Shown piece after piece: positions 34,347 to 42,225 of a stretch of 64,000 nt of DNA; position 1 is the first letter of the stretch; each line of letters begins with the position of its first letter. This DNA is from Fibrella arboris. GTDB taxonomy: Bacteria > Bacteroidota > Bacteroidia > Cytophagales > Spirosomataceae. The stretch spans positions 124,001 to 188,000 of the forward strand of contig NZ_JBGGWE010000004.1 of the NCBI RefSeq assembly GCF_041321095.1, written 5' to 3'. A model generated the notes under the pieces. The model ran no database searches and had not been told where the DNA came from. It saw only the letters and a program-made list of their open reading frames with translations. Both the position numbers and the translations under genes were made by a program.

Positions 34347-35213
34347 TTAGCGGGAAACTTTTTTTAATCTTTCTGTAAGTATCACAGCCTCAACCGCTTC
34401 TCTGACGTCATGCACACGCAGGATCGATGCGCCCTGGAGCAAGGCCACGGTGTTCAGTACCGTAGTCCCATTCAGTGCCTCATCGGCCGTTACATGTAGG
34501 GTTTTCCAGATTGTCCCCTTCCGTGAAATACCCACCAGCAATGGCTCATCGAAAACAGTGCTGAACGCGGCCAGTTCATGCAGGAGCTGGAAATTCTGCT
34601 CAACCGTTTTGGCAAAGCCAAAGCCCGGATCCAGAATAACATCGACGGGCAACGTACCTGGCTCATTTTCAGCGCGTAATTGCTTTAGCTGTGCCGCCAG
34701 TTCGTCGATCACGTCAGTTGTTACGTGCCGGTAAGTTGCCATCGACTGCATGGTTTGTGGTGTACCGCGCATATGCATCAAAATGTACGGGACGTTCAGG
34801 GCAGCTACGGTCGCAAACATCGCCGGGTCGAGTGACCCTCCTCCCACATCATTGATCATGACAGCTCCCTGTTCCACGGCCAATCGGGCCACCTCGGCTC
34901 TAAACGTGTCAACAGAGATAAGTGCATCAGGAAAACTATCGAGAATTCCCTCGATAACAGGGAGCACACGGTCAGCCTCTTCCGCAGCACTAAGGTCGGT
35001 AGCCCCTGAGCGCGTTGAATAGCCTCCTACGTCCAGAAAGGTGGCTCCTTCGTCGATCATGCGAGCGGCCATTTCTACCTCCTGCCCAACATGAAGGCGA
35101 CTCTTCTGGTAGAATGAATCGGGGGTCACGTTCAGAATACCCATCACGGCGGGTTTGGTCAGATCGACTAGCCGCCCCCGGCAGTTCAGCGTTTTTTGCG
35201 TAATTTTGACCAT
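34347..35213 (-). CDS. folP: Dihydropteroate synthase
   Basis: Condenses p-aminobenzoate with hydroxymethyl-dihydropterin diphosphate in folate synthesis. The pterin and diphosphate motifs are plain: AVMGILNVTPDSFY near residue 25, GATFLDVGGYSTRSGA, DTFRAEVA, MINDVGGGSLDP, ILMHMRGTPQTM, ILDPGFGFAKT and the C-terminal ILRVHDVREAVEA, where R-x-H binds the diphosphate. I place the start at the ATG at 35213 (MVKITQKTL), since the frame's first codon at 35216 is a TTG next to it. TATCTTTTTG immediately precedes this ATG and may be a promoter element. The gene is divergent from the DUF1599 gene. Confidence 0.95.
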   Translation of the reverse strand: MVKITQKTLNCRGRLVDLTKPAVMGILNVTPDSFYQKSRLHVGQEVEMAARMIDEGATFLDVGGYSTRSGATDLSAAEEADRVLPVIEGILDSFPDALISVDTFRAEVARLAVEQGAVMINDVGGGSLDPAMFATVAALNVPYILMHMRGTPQTMQSMATYRHVTTDVIDELAAQLKQLRAENEPGTLPVDVILDPGFGFAKTVEQNFQLLHELAAFSTVFDEPLLVGISRKGTIWKTLHVTADEALNGTTVLNTVALLQGASILRVHDVREAVEAVILTERLKKVSR

Positions 35214-35223
35214 CAAAAAGATA

Positions 35224-35300
35224 GTTTACAGTCTTCCGTTTTCAGTTGCTCCGCTTAGTCGAGTAATGTTAGAATAGCGAAGCAACTGAAAACGGTAAAC
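35224..35300. repeat. Inverted repeat between folP and DUF1599 gene
   Basis: The arms 35236-35250 and 35281-35295 pair exactly over 15 bp, with outer GTTTAC (35224-35229) complementary to GTAAAC (35295-35300). This lies between two divergent genes, so it is in a promoter region rather than at a 3' end. Confidence 0.75.
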
Positions 35301-35318
35301 AGAAAACTGAAAGCAGTT

Positions 35319-35861
35319 TTGTCAACAGAAGCTCAATATCGGCAGGTCGTGCTGCGCTGCAAGGATTTATTCCTGAAAAAAAACCATGATTATGGCACCG
35401 CCTGGCGCATCCTACGGCTGCCGAGTATTACCGATCAGATTTACATTAAGGCGCAGCGCATACGAACGTTACAGGAAACGGGCGTCAGCAAAGTAGGTGA
35501 AGGCATTGAACCTGAGTTTGTTGGTATTCTTAACTACTGCGTGATGGCGCTGATCCAACTGCATCTGGCGGCTAATCATGATACCCGCACCGATATTCCG
35601 ACAGACGAGCTGGAACAATTGTATGATGCCCAGATGAACCAGGTGATGAACCTGTTGTTCGCCAAAAACCACGACTATGGCGAAGCCTGGCGGCAAATGC
35701 GGGTTTCGTCTATGACTGATCTGATTCTGATGAAACTGCTTCGTACCAAGCAGATTGAAGACCACCAGGGTACCACGCTGGTCTCGGAAGGGGTTGATGC
35801 CAATTATATGGACATGATTAATTACGCCGTTTTTTGCCTGATAAAGTTGACACTGGAATAA
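35319..35861 (+). CDS. DUF1599 domain protein
   Basis: A 180-residue protein built from two similar halves. Each half contains the motif LFxKKNHDYGxAWRxxRxxSxTDxIxxKxxR (first KKNHDYGTAWRILRLPS, second AKNHDYGEAWRQMRVSS), followed by a Glu-containing segment and LNYCVMALIQL or INYAVFCLIKL. This is the known duplicated DUF1599 arrangement; the fold is thought to be all-alpha, nucleotide-pyrophosphatase-like, but function is unproven. No in-frame ATG lies upstream before a stop codon, so the TTG at 35319 is the likely start. The next gene's ATG is 33 bp downstream. Confidence 0.88.
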   Translation: MSTEAQYRQVVLRCKDLFLKKNHDYGTAWRILRLPSITDQIYIKAQRIRTLQETGVSKVGEGIEPEFVGILNYCVMALIQLHLAANHDTRTDIPTDELEQLYDAQMNQVMNLLFAKNHDYGEAWRQMRVSSMTDLILMKLLRTKQIEDHQGTTLVSEGVDANYMDMINYAVFCLIKLTLE

Positions 35862-35893
35862 AGTTTGCAAGCAAGCCTCTTTTTACTAACCAT

Positions 35894-37039
35894 ATGAACG
35901 CAATTACACCACAGCCGCCGGTGAAGTCGGGCACCCCTATCATGCTCACCGTAGCCAGAGTAGCGCGGGTACTGGTCGGTCTGCTCTTTATTTTGTCAGG
36001 CCTCATCAAGATGAACGACCCCGTGGGCACGCAGATCAAGATGACCGAATACTTTGAGGTGTTCGCTGACGACCTGCCTGCGCTCGCGGGCTTTTTCCAC
36101 GCCTTCATTCCCTACATGCTGTATGTGTCGGTTTTTATGTGTGCTGCCGAAGTGGTGCTTGGCGTAGCGCTACTGGTCTCGTACCGGCCTAAGCTGACTA
36201 CCTGGCTATTGCTGTTGCTGGTTGGCTTTTTTACCTTCCTGACTTTCTATTCGGCCTATTTCAACAAAGTGACCGACTGCGGCTGTTTCGGTGAAGCCCT
36301 GAAGCTGAAACCCTGGACTTCATTTACGAAAGACGTGATCTTGATGGTGCTGATCCTGTTCATCATTGGCCATCGAAACCGGATGAAGGCCCGTAAAACA
36401 GGTTGGCTGGTGTTTCTCTCCTTCGTGCTGTCGGTTGGACTGGGAGTGTGGGCCATCCAATACCTACCCCCGCTGGATATGCTTCCCTATGCCGTTGGAA
36501 AAAGTATTCCGGTACAGATGAAGCCGTCGGAGCCACTCCGCTTCAGTTATATCATGACCAAAGATGGCCAGGAGTACGACATGGAAAAGTACCCTACAGA
36601 CACAACCTTCAAGTTCAAACAGATGATTACGCTGAACGAATCGGCGAAACCCAAAATCACGGACTACCGTATTTGGAGCGATACAGAAGGCGATTTTACG
36701 GAGCAGAGTTTTCAGGGAAATAAACTGTTCATCATTGTAAAAGACCCGGCGACTATTGATGCGGGCACCGTACCTGCCATTCGGACACTGGTCAATGAAC
36801 TGAAAGGAACGACCGTCACACCGCTCTTGCTGACATCAGCCTCCGACGAAGCCATCGGTGCTTTCAAGAAAGAGTTTTTGCTCGACATCCCTGCCTATAA
36901 AGGAGATGCCACCGTATTGAAAACCATTATGCGGGCCGACCCAGGTACGTGGCTGCTCAGCAACGGTGTTGTTAAAGGTAAATGGCACAATAACCGCACA
37001 CCCGACAGGGCGGAGGTACTGGAACGAGTGAACGAGTGA
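35894..37039 (+). CDS. BT_3928 family DoxX-like membrane protein
   Basis: A membrane protein of about 381 residues. The start at 35894 (MNAITPQPP) is preferred to a frame opening at 35834, which overlaps the DUF1599 gene and adds no conserved sequence. An N-terminal DoxX/MauE-like four-helix region (VARVLVGLLFILSGLIKMNDPVGTQIK) carries the motif TDCGCFGEALKL, and a C-terminal soluble thioredoxin-like part follows (NKLFIIVKDPATIDAG, TVTPLLLTSASDEAI). Next to DUF1599 is its usual position in Bacteroidota. A redox or thiol role is suggested by the fold and the CGC motif only. Its last codons form one arm of the inverted repeat beyond it. Confidence 0.88.
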   Translation: MNAITPQPPVKSGTPIMLTVARVARVLVGLLFILSGLIKMNDPVGTQIKMTEYFEVFADDLPALAGFFHAFIPYMLYVSVFMCAAEVVLGVALLVSYRPKLTTWLLLLLVGFFTFLTFYSAYFNKVTDCGCFGEALKLKPWTSFTKDVILMVLILFIIGHRNRMKARKTGWLVFLSFVLSVGLGVWAIQYLPPLDMLPYAVGKSIPVQMKPSEPLRFSYIMTKDGQEYDMEKYPTDTTFKFKQMITLNESAKPKITDYRIWSDTEGDFTEQSFQGNKLFIIVKDPATIDAGTVPAIRTLVNELKGTTVTPLLLTSASDEAIGAFKKEFLLDIPAYKGDATVLKTIMRADPGTWLLSNGVVKGKWHNNRTPDRAEVLERVNE

Positions 37040-37140
37040 GGGGCGAACGAGTGAAAGAGCGAATGGCGAAAGGTTGCTTACGCAAAAATAAGATTACGCG
37101 TAAGCACTCTTTCGCCCCTCGCTCTTTCGCCATTCACTCA
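37022..37140. repeat. Imperfect inverted repeat with word-shuffled arms
   Basis: Both arms are built from 7-8 nt words of the type GAGTGAA, GAGCGAA, GGGCGAA and TGGCGAA, but in different order; only the core 37075-37083 with 37098-37106 pairs exactly (9 bp). The left arm includes the last codons of the DoxX-like gene (stop at 37037-37039). Confidence 0.7.
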
Positions 37141-37147
37141 TAACTAC

Positions 37148-37672
37148 ATGAAAAATATCTACCTTATTGGCATGCCCTCTTCGGGTAAGACTACCCTTGG
37201 TAAGCGGCTTGCCCGGGCGTTACACTATCATTTTGTTGATACCGATCGGCTTATCACCCGCGAAGAGGGTCGTAGTGTTGCCGATATTTTTGCTCAGGAA
37301 GGCGAAGCGTATTTTAGAGAGGCAGAAGCCCGCGTACTACGCACCATTAAATCGGGAGCCAGCCTGGTAGTTGCCACAGGCGGCGGTATGCCCTGTTTTC
37401 ACGATAACATGACGTACATCAGGCAAACCGGTATTTCTGTGTTTCTGAACGTATCGCCAGAGGTGCTGGCTCAGCGAATGATCACCCATGTGCAACAGTT
37501 TCCTGCCGACGCCCAGGAACGGCCACTTTTCAAACCAAACGACCTGGATCTGCTCGATACGTTGCGGCAAAAATATGCCCAACGGTTACCAATCTATCAG
37601 CAAGCCGACATTCGTATCATGGGCGACGCAACTGAACATGACGTTCTTACGCTCCTGGGCGACTGGCTGTGA
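37148..37672 (+). CDS. aroK: Shikimate kinase
   Basis: Phosphorylates shikimate at O3 in aromatic amino-acid synthesis. The P-loop GMPSSGKTT is at residues 8-16; the shikimate-binding DTDRLITREEGRSVADIFAQEGEAYFREAEARVL and VATGGGMPC follow, and the lid region holds the Arg in QERPLFKP. The length of 174 residues is standard. It begins 8 bp after the end of the shuffled inverted repeat and ends about 60 bp before the glycosyltransferase gene, which has its own promoter-like element. Confidence 0.94.
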   Translation: MKNIYLIGMPSSGKTTLGKRLARALHYHFVDTDRLITREEGRSVADIFAQEGEAYFREAEARVLRTIKSGASLVVATGGGMPCFHDNMTYIRQTGISVFLNVSPEVLAQRMITHVQQFPADAQERPLFKPNDLDLLDTLRQKYAQRLPIYQQADIRIMGDATEHDVLTLLGDWL

Positions 37673-37691
37673 GTAAGGTAAATACAGTTCG

Positions 37692-37699
37692 TATATTTG
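37692..37699 (+). promoter_or_regulatory. TATATTTG promoter element before GT2 gene
   Basis: An exact match to TAnnTTTG, 34 nt upstream of the ATG at 37734 and just after the aroK stop. No clear TTG upstream element at the usual spacing. Confidence 0.5.
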
Positions 37700-37733
37700 T
37701 TCATACATTCCCGGTGACAGTCAATTATTCTGC

Positions 37734-38732
37734 ATGAACGCCCCGCTTATCCCTAACCTGATCAGTCTGGTTATACCCGCCTTTAACGAGGAAGACAACC
37801 TTCCGATGCTGGTTGATCGGTTGCGGGCTGTTATGACACCGTTGGGTATATACGAAATCCTGATCGTCGACGATGGCAGTACCGATCGTACAAAAGCGGT
37901 TCTCCGGCAGCTAAGTCAGACGTTCGATGAAGTGCGTTTTCTGTCTTTCTCCCGGAATTTTGGTCATCAGGTGGCCTTGCGGGCAGGCTACGATCACGCC
38001 CGTGGCGACTGTGCCATCAGCCTCGATGCGGATCTGCAACACCCGCCCGAGCTCATTCCGGCGCTCATAAAAAAATGGCGGGAAGGGTTCGATGTGGTGT
38101 ATACGGTGCGTACGCCCGATCCGAATTTACCCTGGTCGAAACGGGTTACATCGCGCAATTTCTACAAGTTCCTGCGGGCGGCCTCTGACCTTGAACTGGA
38201 AGACGGAGCCGCCGATTTCCGGTTGGTCGACCGCAAGGTGCTCAACGCGTTGAAACAGTTTAAAGAAAATGATCTCTTCCTGCGGGGTATGATTTCGTGG
38301 ATGGGTTTTCGGCAATGTCGCATCGAGTATGAGCCCGCTGCCCGCTTTGCCGGGACAACGAAGTATTCGTTTAAAAAGATGCTTCAGCTGGCTACGATGG
38401 GGATTACATCGTTCAGTTCAAAGCCGTTGTATGTATCTGTTGCCGTTGGCTTTGCCATGTCGCTGTTTGCCACACTGACGGGCCTGGAGGTGCTCTACGA
38501 GTACTTTTTCACCAACGCGACGGTTTCCGGCTGGACTACTCTGGTGGTATTGACGGTATTCATTGGTGGGATGCAATTCATCGTCATCGGCATTATGGGC
38601 GTATATTTGGGGAAAACGTTTGATGAGGTGAAACGACGCCCGCCGTATATTATCGGTGATACAAGCGAGATTGAGGAAGTCATTACATGGCAAGCACCAA
38701 CCCCCGACATATACTCTTCACCGTTGACGTAG
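37734..38732 (+). CDS. GT2 polyprenyl-phosphate sugar synthase-like glycosyltransferase
   Basis: A DPM1/GtrB-type family 2 glycosyltransferase that would load a sugar from a nucleotide donor on to a polyprenyl phosphate. It opens with SLVIPAFNEEDNLPMLVDRL, has DDGSTDRT, LSFSRNFGHQVALRAGYDHA, the metal-binding SLDADLQHPPELI and the acceptor-side ADFRLVDRKVL. Two C-terminal helices (SVAVGFAMSLFATLTGLEVLY and LVVLTVFIGGMQFIVIGIMGVYLG) anchor it. The C-terminus overlaps the deacetylase gene by 46 bp. The length of 332 residues is typical of the ArnC/GtrB branch. Confidence 0.92.
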   Translation: MNAPLIPNLISLVIPAFNEEDNLPMLVDRLRAVMTPLGIYEILIVDDGSTDRTKAVLRQLSQTFDEVRFLSFSRNFGHQVALRAGYDHARGDCAISLDADLQHPPELIPALIKKWREGFDVVYTVRTPDPNLPWSKRVTSRNFYKFLRAASDLELEDGAADFRLVDRKVLNALKQFKENDLFLRGMISWMGFRQCRIEYEPAARFAGTTKYSFKKMLQLATMGITSFSSKPLYVSVAVGFAMSLFATLTGLEVLYEYFFTNATVSGWTTLVVLTVFIGGMQFIVIGIMGVYLGKTFDEVKRRPPYIIGDTSEIEEVITWQAPTPDIYSSPLT

Positions 38733-39472
38733 AGGAATTCGACACGGCCCTTGAGTATGGCCACGACCTGTCACTCGACGAGCAGATTGCCGTTTCGACG
38801 AAAGGCCTGCGCCTGCTGGCCGAACGCTTCGACAGCCTGAACGCCCGAACGACGCTATTTACCACAGCCAATTATGCGCTGCACGAGCCAGAACTGATGA
38901 AACGGCTGGCCAAAACGCACGAGATCGCTTCGCACGGCTATTACCATACCACGTTTGAACCGGCTGACCTGGCCACCTCAAAACAGGCGCTGGAACACTT
39001 GCTGGGGCAGCCCATTCGGGGGTTCCGGCGGGCACGGATGGGCAAAACAAACCCCAACGATCTGGTGGCGGCCGGGTACGTCTACAATTCCTCCCTACAT
39101 CCGACCTTCATTCCGGGCCGATACAACCACTGGGGTGAACCCCGACTGCCGTTCCGCGAGAAAACGGTCTGGCAAATTCCAGCTTCGGTAACGCCGCACA
39201 TCCGGTTACCCCTGTTCTGGCTGAGCCTGAAAAACTTTCCGTTCAGCCTCTACAAACAGCTTTGCCTGCAAACACTCCGCACCGACGGGTTCGTCAACTT
39301 ATATGTTCACCCCTGGGAATTCACGGATCTGGCCGAGTTTGACAAAATTCCAACCTACGTGAAACGCCATTCCCGCAATGAACTCCTCGACCGTGTTGAA
39401 GCGCTGCTACATTTCCTGCGCCAACACGGCGAGTACACCACCATGGGTGAATTTGCAGATACGCTGAAATAG
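38687..39472 (+). CDS. Polysaccharide deacetylase family protein
   Basis: A NodB-type (CE4) deacetylase of about 261 residues with no signal peptide. The catalytic Asp pair is in FTVDVEEFD near residue 12, and the zinc His pair is in SHGYYH. Later segments are IRGFRRARMGKTNP and VNLYVHPWEFTD, which holds the distal His. This short cytoplasmic type resembles the deacetylases found with lipid-linked sugar genes. It overlaps the GT2 gene by 46 bp, so translation is coupled. Its stop is 7 bp before the 40-bp inverted repeat. N-deacetylation of a lipid-linked or exported amino sugar is inferred. Confidence 0.88.
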   Translation: MASTNPRHILFTVDVEEFDTALEYGHDLSLDEQIAVSTKGLRLLAERFDSLNARTTLFTTANYALHEPELMKRLAKTHEIASHGYYHTTFEPADLATSKQALEHLLGQPIRGFRRARMGKTNPNDLVAAGYVYNSSLHPTFIPGRYNHWGEPRLPFREKTVWQIPASVTPHIRLPLFWLSLKNFPFSLYKQLCLQTLRTDGFVNLYVHPWEFTDLAEFDKIPTYVKRHSRNELLDRVEALLHFLRQHGEYTTMGEFADTLK

Positions 39473-39479
39473 ATTGACC

Positions 39480-39606
39480 CGGTTACACCGGGTCGTACCC
39501 GGTGCAATTGATGCGCTGCTGTTTTTAAAACTTCAGGATAATAGCATACAGGAAAAGCTATCAGCCGCAGCGCATCAATTGCACCGGGTACGACCCGGTG
39601 TAACCG
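39480..39606. repeat. Perfect 40-bp inverted repeat with nested palindromes
   Basis: The arms 39480-39519 and 39567-39606 are exact reverse complements over 40 bp with a 47-nt loop. Within each arm is a smaller palindrome, CACCGGGT-3 nt-ACCCGGTG (39486-39504 and 39582-39600), so each arm can also fold on its own. It lies between the deacetylase and GT87 genes, which run in the same direction. Confidence 0.93.
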
Positions 39607-39673
39607 AGCGCAAAAGCAACATCCACGCGAAGCCACCGCTACCAAAATACCACAATCAATACAACCATTTCTC

Positions 39674-40870
39674 GTGACAGACGCTACACTCAATGGTCCC
39701 TTTCGCTGGTTGACGCCCTACCGGATGGCCGCCATTACGCTGGTTATCTTCACCGCCGTGGCGGGCCAGAAATATGCGCTTGGTCAGTTTAACAACTACC
39801 TGATGTTTGCCAAGCCGTTTCACAACCTGCTGATCAATAAAACGATATACGGTCTTCATCCAACGCTGTTTGAGGATAACTATAAGTATAGCCCCACCTT
39901 TGCCTGGCTGATGGGCCCTTTCTATTATATGCCCAACTGGCTGGGGGTATTACTTTGGAACCTGCTCAACGCGGTCATGTTTGTAGCCGGCATCTGGTAT
40001 TACCTCAGCGACTATGCCGATGCCAATCGAAAGCGGGCAGTGGTCTTGCTGATTGTATTTGCTGAGGGGCTTATCACAGCGCAAAACATGCAGAGCAACA
40101 ACTTCATCGTAGGGGCCATGTTGCTGGGCATTTACTTCCTCCGCAATCAGCGCGTCTGGATCGCCGCGCTGCTCTTCACCCTATGCCTGTATATCAAGTT
40201 CTACGGTGTTGGTGCAGCCATCTTCTTCCTGTTTTATCCCAAAAAAGGCGAGTTTCTGCTGGCTATGGTCGTTTGGACCCTACTACTTGGCCTGGCTCCC
40301 TGGATGATGATTCCGTGGAACAGCGTCTTAAGCGAATACGCCGAATGGGGGCGTGTAGTGGTCGACAGTAAGCTGGGGGTGCTGATTTCGGTGCCGGGCA
40401 TTCTGGTGGCGTGGTTCGGCATGGCGAAAACAGACGCCAACCTACGCCTTCTGGAACTGATCGGCATTGTGCTGTTTCTGGCTCCGTTTGTCCGATTCAG
40501 TCTCTGGCAGGAACGTACCTACCAACGGCGAATGCTGGCCTACTTCCTGTTGTTCGTGATTATTTTCAACAAGATGGCCGAATCGCCAACGTATGTGTTG
40601 GCCGTAGTGGGCGTAGGGCTCTGGTGGGTTTCCCTACCATCGCCTGTCTCAACGCTCGACAAGGTACTCCTGGCACTGGTGATCATCTTTACCTCGCTTT
40701 CTCCAACGGATCTGTTTCCGAAAGCGTGGCAGAACGAGTTTTTTGTCCCCTACAGTATCAAGGCCGTTCCGTGTGTGCTGGTTTGGCTACGTATACAATA
40801 CCAGCTCTGGACTCAAATAAAGACCACGTCGGAGATGACGTCTGACCCCACCTCTTTATTAACCAGCTGA
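39674..40870 (+). CDS. GT87-like polyprenyl-phosphate-sugar glycosyltransferase (membrane)
   Basis: A 398-residue polytopic membrane protein of the GT-C type, GT87/DUF2029-like. About nine hydrophobic segments are visible. The sequence NYKYSPTFAWLMGPFYYMPN is the family hallmark before TM3; AQNMQSNNFIVGAMLLGIYF and LYIKFYGVGAAIFFLFYPKK are other typical stretches. The best start is GTG at 39674 (MTDATLNGPFRW); no ATG precedes it in frame. Such enzymes take sugar from a polyprenyl-phosphate donor, which the GT2 gene upstream could supply. Its 3' end overlaps the convergent DUF721 gene by 58 bp. Confidence 0.82.
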   Translation: MTDATLNGPFRWLTPYRMAAITLVIFTAVAGQKYALGQFNNYLMFAKPFHNLLINKTIYGLHPTLFEDNYKYSPTFAWLMGPFYYMPNWLGVLLWNLLNAVMFVAGIWYYLSDYADANRKRAVVLLIVFAEGLITAQNMQSNNFIVGAMLLGIYFLRNQRVWIAALLFTLCLYIKFYGVGAAIFFLFYPKKGEFLLAMVVWTLLLGLAPWMMIPWNSVLSEYAEWGRVVVDSKLGVLISVPGILVAWFGMAKTDANLRLLELIGIVLFLAPFVRFSLWQERTYQRRMLAYFLLFVIIFNKMAESPTYVLAVVGVGLWWVSLPSPVSTLDKVLLALVIIFTSLSPTDLFPKAWQNEFFVPYSIKAVPCVLVWLRIQYQLWTQIKTTSEMTSDPTSLLTS

Positions 40871-41136
40871 ATCACTTTCTGCTTGGCATTGACCAGTTCG
40901 CTACGGAGCGGGGCCGACGACAGTTCGATGTACAGTGTGCTCTCCCGAACGTATAGCCGGGTTGTGCGCGAGGCAATGGCCTGCCCCATCATTTTGCCCC
41001 AATACGCTTCCAGGTACGTCTCGTTGAATCGCCCCCGCAGTTTATAGACCTGTAGCAACTTGTCGAACGCTTCCTTGACGGTGGTGGTACCCGGATTACG
41101 CGAAGTGGCGGTTACGTACTTGTTATTGGTCGTCAT
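40813..41136 (-). CDS. DUF721 (DciA-like) protein
   Basis: A small protein of the DUF721 family, which includes DciA, the loader of the replicative helicase DnaB in bacteria without DnaC. The ATG at 41136 (MTTNNKYVTATSRNP) is preferred; the upstream frame from 41163 starts ahead of the likely transcription start. The core is TVKEAFDKLLQVYKLRGRFNETYLEAYWGKMMGQAIASRTTRLYVRESTLYIELSSAPLRSELVNAK, where W-x-x-x-x-G and L-x-V-x-S are the diagnostic positions. It lies convergent to the GT87 gene with overlapping ends. Confidence 0.87.
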   Translation of the reverse strand: MTTNNKYVTATSRNPGTTTVKEAFDKLLQVYKLRGRFNETYLEAYWGKMMGQAIASRTTRLYVRESTLYIELSSAPLRSELVNAKQKVIQLVNKEVGSDVISDVVFI

Positions 41137-41165
41137 AGTGTAGGATAGCGTTGGCCGGAGCAAGA

Positions 41166-41173
41166 CAAAGATA
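41166..41173 (-). promoter_or_regulatory. TATCTTTG promoter element for DUF721 gene
   Basis: On the minus strand TATCTTTG matches TAnnTTTG exactly and lies 29 bp upstream of the ATG at 41136, just after the stop of the metalloprotease gene. Confidence 0.5.
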
Positions 41174-41181
41174 ACAATGGC

Positions 41182-42039
41182 TTAATGCAGCGAACGGTTT
41201 ACAGGTGGAACATTTTTTTGCAACGTACCGGGCCTCTTAACGTGGGCAAACTGGTAAACAGCCGCAAAGTCATTGCCTTCTGATAAACCGGTAATCAGCC
41301 GGGGTAAAGCAGAAGGGCCAACCGTAGCCAGCCACCGCGACACCTCCCGTCCGGCCGTCAGGTAAGCCAGCATGACACGGCCGTAATCGCCATAAAAAAA
41401 GTCGCGGGTTGTTTCGAGCGACGAGAGTACTGGCATCACCTGTGGGCTTAGCCCCTGCGGACCATGGGCCCGGTAGTTCCATTCGGCGTTGTAAGTCTGA
41501 AACCGCTCGCGGGCCGTACTGTTTCCGTTCGAAAAGCGGTAGTCGACCATCAGGGCAAGGCCTTCGTTGAACCACTGCGGCACCTGGCGCTTCACCGTCA
41601 GCCAGCCGAGGCGGGCAAACAACTCATCGTGGCAGAACTCATGGGCCATCACGTCCGGGCTGTTTCCTTCGGGACCTAGTACCAAAAATGAGTCGCCCCA
41701 GGGCATACCCAAGCTACAGCCTGCCCCTTCACCTCCTGAACAATAGCGGGCATACTGTTCCTGCGTCGGACAGTAAATGATCGTCGCCTGCCCCTGCTGA
41801 TTACCCCAAAACTGCCTGATGCGGTTGGAGGCGATTTGTAAGTGCGTCAACAATACGTCGCGTTGCCGGGGCGTAGCCTCAGCACTGATGTAGAGCGTTC
41901 GTTTGCCAACCTGAGCAGCGTTAAAGTTGCTGGTGTTGGCGATCGTAAGGCATCGCCAAAGCGTTGGAAACAGGATAACCGTTCCAAGAGGAAGTACAAT
42001 CAGCAACAGCATAAGCCAACGAACAACAGTCCAACGCAT
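41182..42039 (-). CDS. Membrane-anchored zinc metalloprotease-like protein (peptidase MA type)
   Basis: A 285-residue protein with one N-terminal helix (WLMLLLIVLPLGTVILFPTL), so the rest probably faces the periplasm. The zinc motif is HEFCH, part of MAHEFCHDELFARLGWLTVKRQVPQWFNEGLA, in which the distal Glu of NEGLA is the third ligand, as in the gluzincin MA clan. C-terminal segments are YGRVMLAYLTAGREVSRWLATVG and ITGLSEGNDFAAVYQFA. Family-level placement is good, substrate unknown. It is divergent from the TonB-dependent receptor gene. Confidence 0.8.
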   Translation of the reverse strand: MRWTVVRWLMLLLIVLPLGTVILFPTLWRCLTIANTSNFNAAQVGKRTLYISAEATPRQRDVLLTHLQIASNRIRQFWGNQQGQATIIYCPTQEQYARYCSGGEGAGCSLGMPWGDSFLVLGPEGNSPDVMAHEFCHDELFARLGWLTVKRQVPQWFNEGLALMVDYRFSNGNSTARERFQTYNAEWNYRAHGPQGLSPQVMPVLSSLETTRDFFYGDYGRVMLAYLTAGREVSRWLATVGPSALPRLITGLSEGNDFAAVYQFAHVKRPGTLQKNVPPVNRSLH

Positions 42040-42060
42040 GAATCTGTCAACGACGAAAAC

Positions 42061-42166
42061 GGATAGACAGTTTTGAGCTATGAACTTTTCATTCGTTCAG
42101 GCAACGGGCCCCAACCGTTCGTCGGGCGGAATTGGCTGTCTATCCTGTCAAATTCGGGGTCTATCC
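42061..42166. promoter_or_regulatory. Repeated GTCTATCC sites upstream of the receptor gene
   Basis: The octamer GTCTATCC occurs as an inverted copy at 42061-42068 (GGATAGAC) and two direct copies at 42138-42145 and 42159-42166, spaced 21 bp apart, i.e. two helical turns. CATCTTTG at 42198-42205 is a likely promoter element (one mismatch). The spacing suggests an activator site, but no regulator is known. Confidence 0.4.
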
Positions 42167-42225
42167 CCTTTCGTTTTCACAGACTTTAACGGGGCAACAT
42201 CTTTGTATTGTACAACCGCCAAATT

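Noticed and set aside
39355..39693. Minus-strand frame (112 codons) and plus-strand frame (39474-39677) across the 40-bp inverted repeat
   Set aside because: Both exist because the palindrome lacks stop codons; the same residues appear in both arms and no protein family is recognisable.
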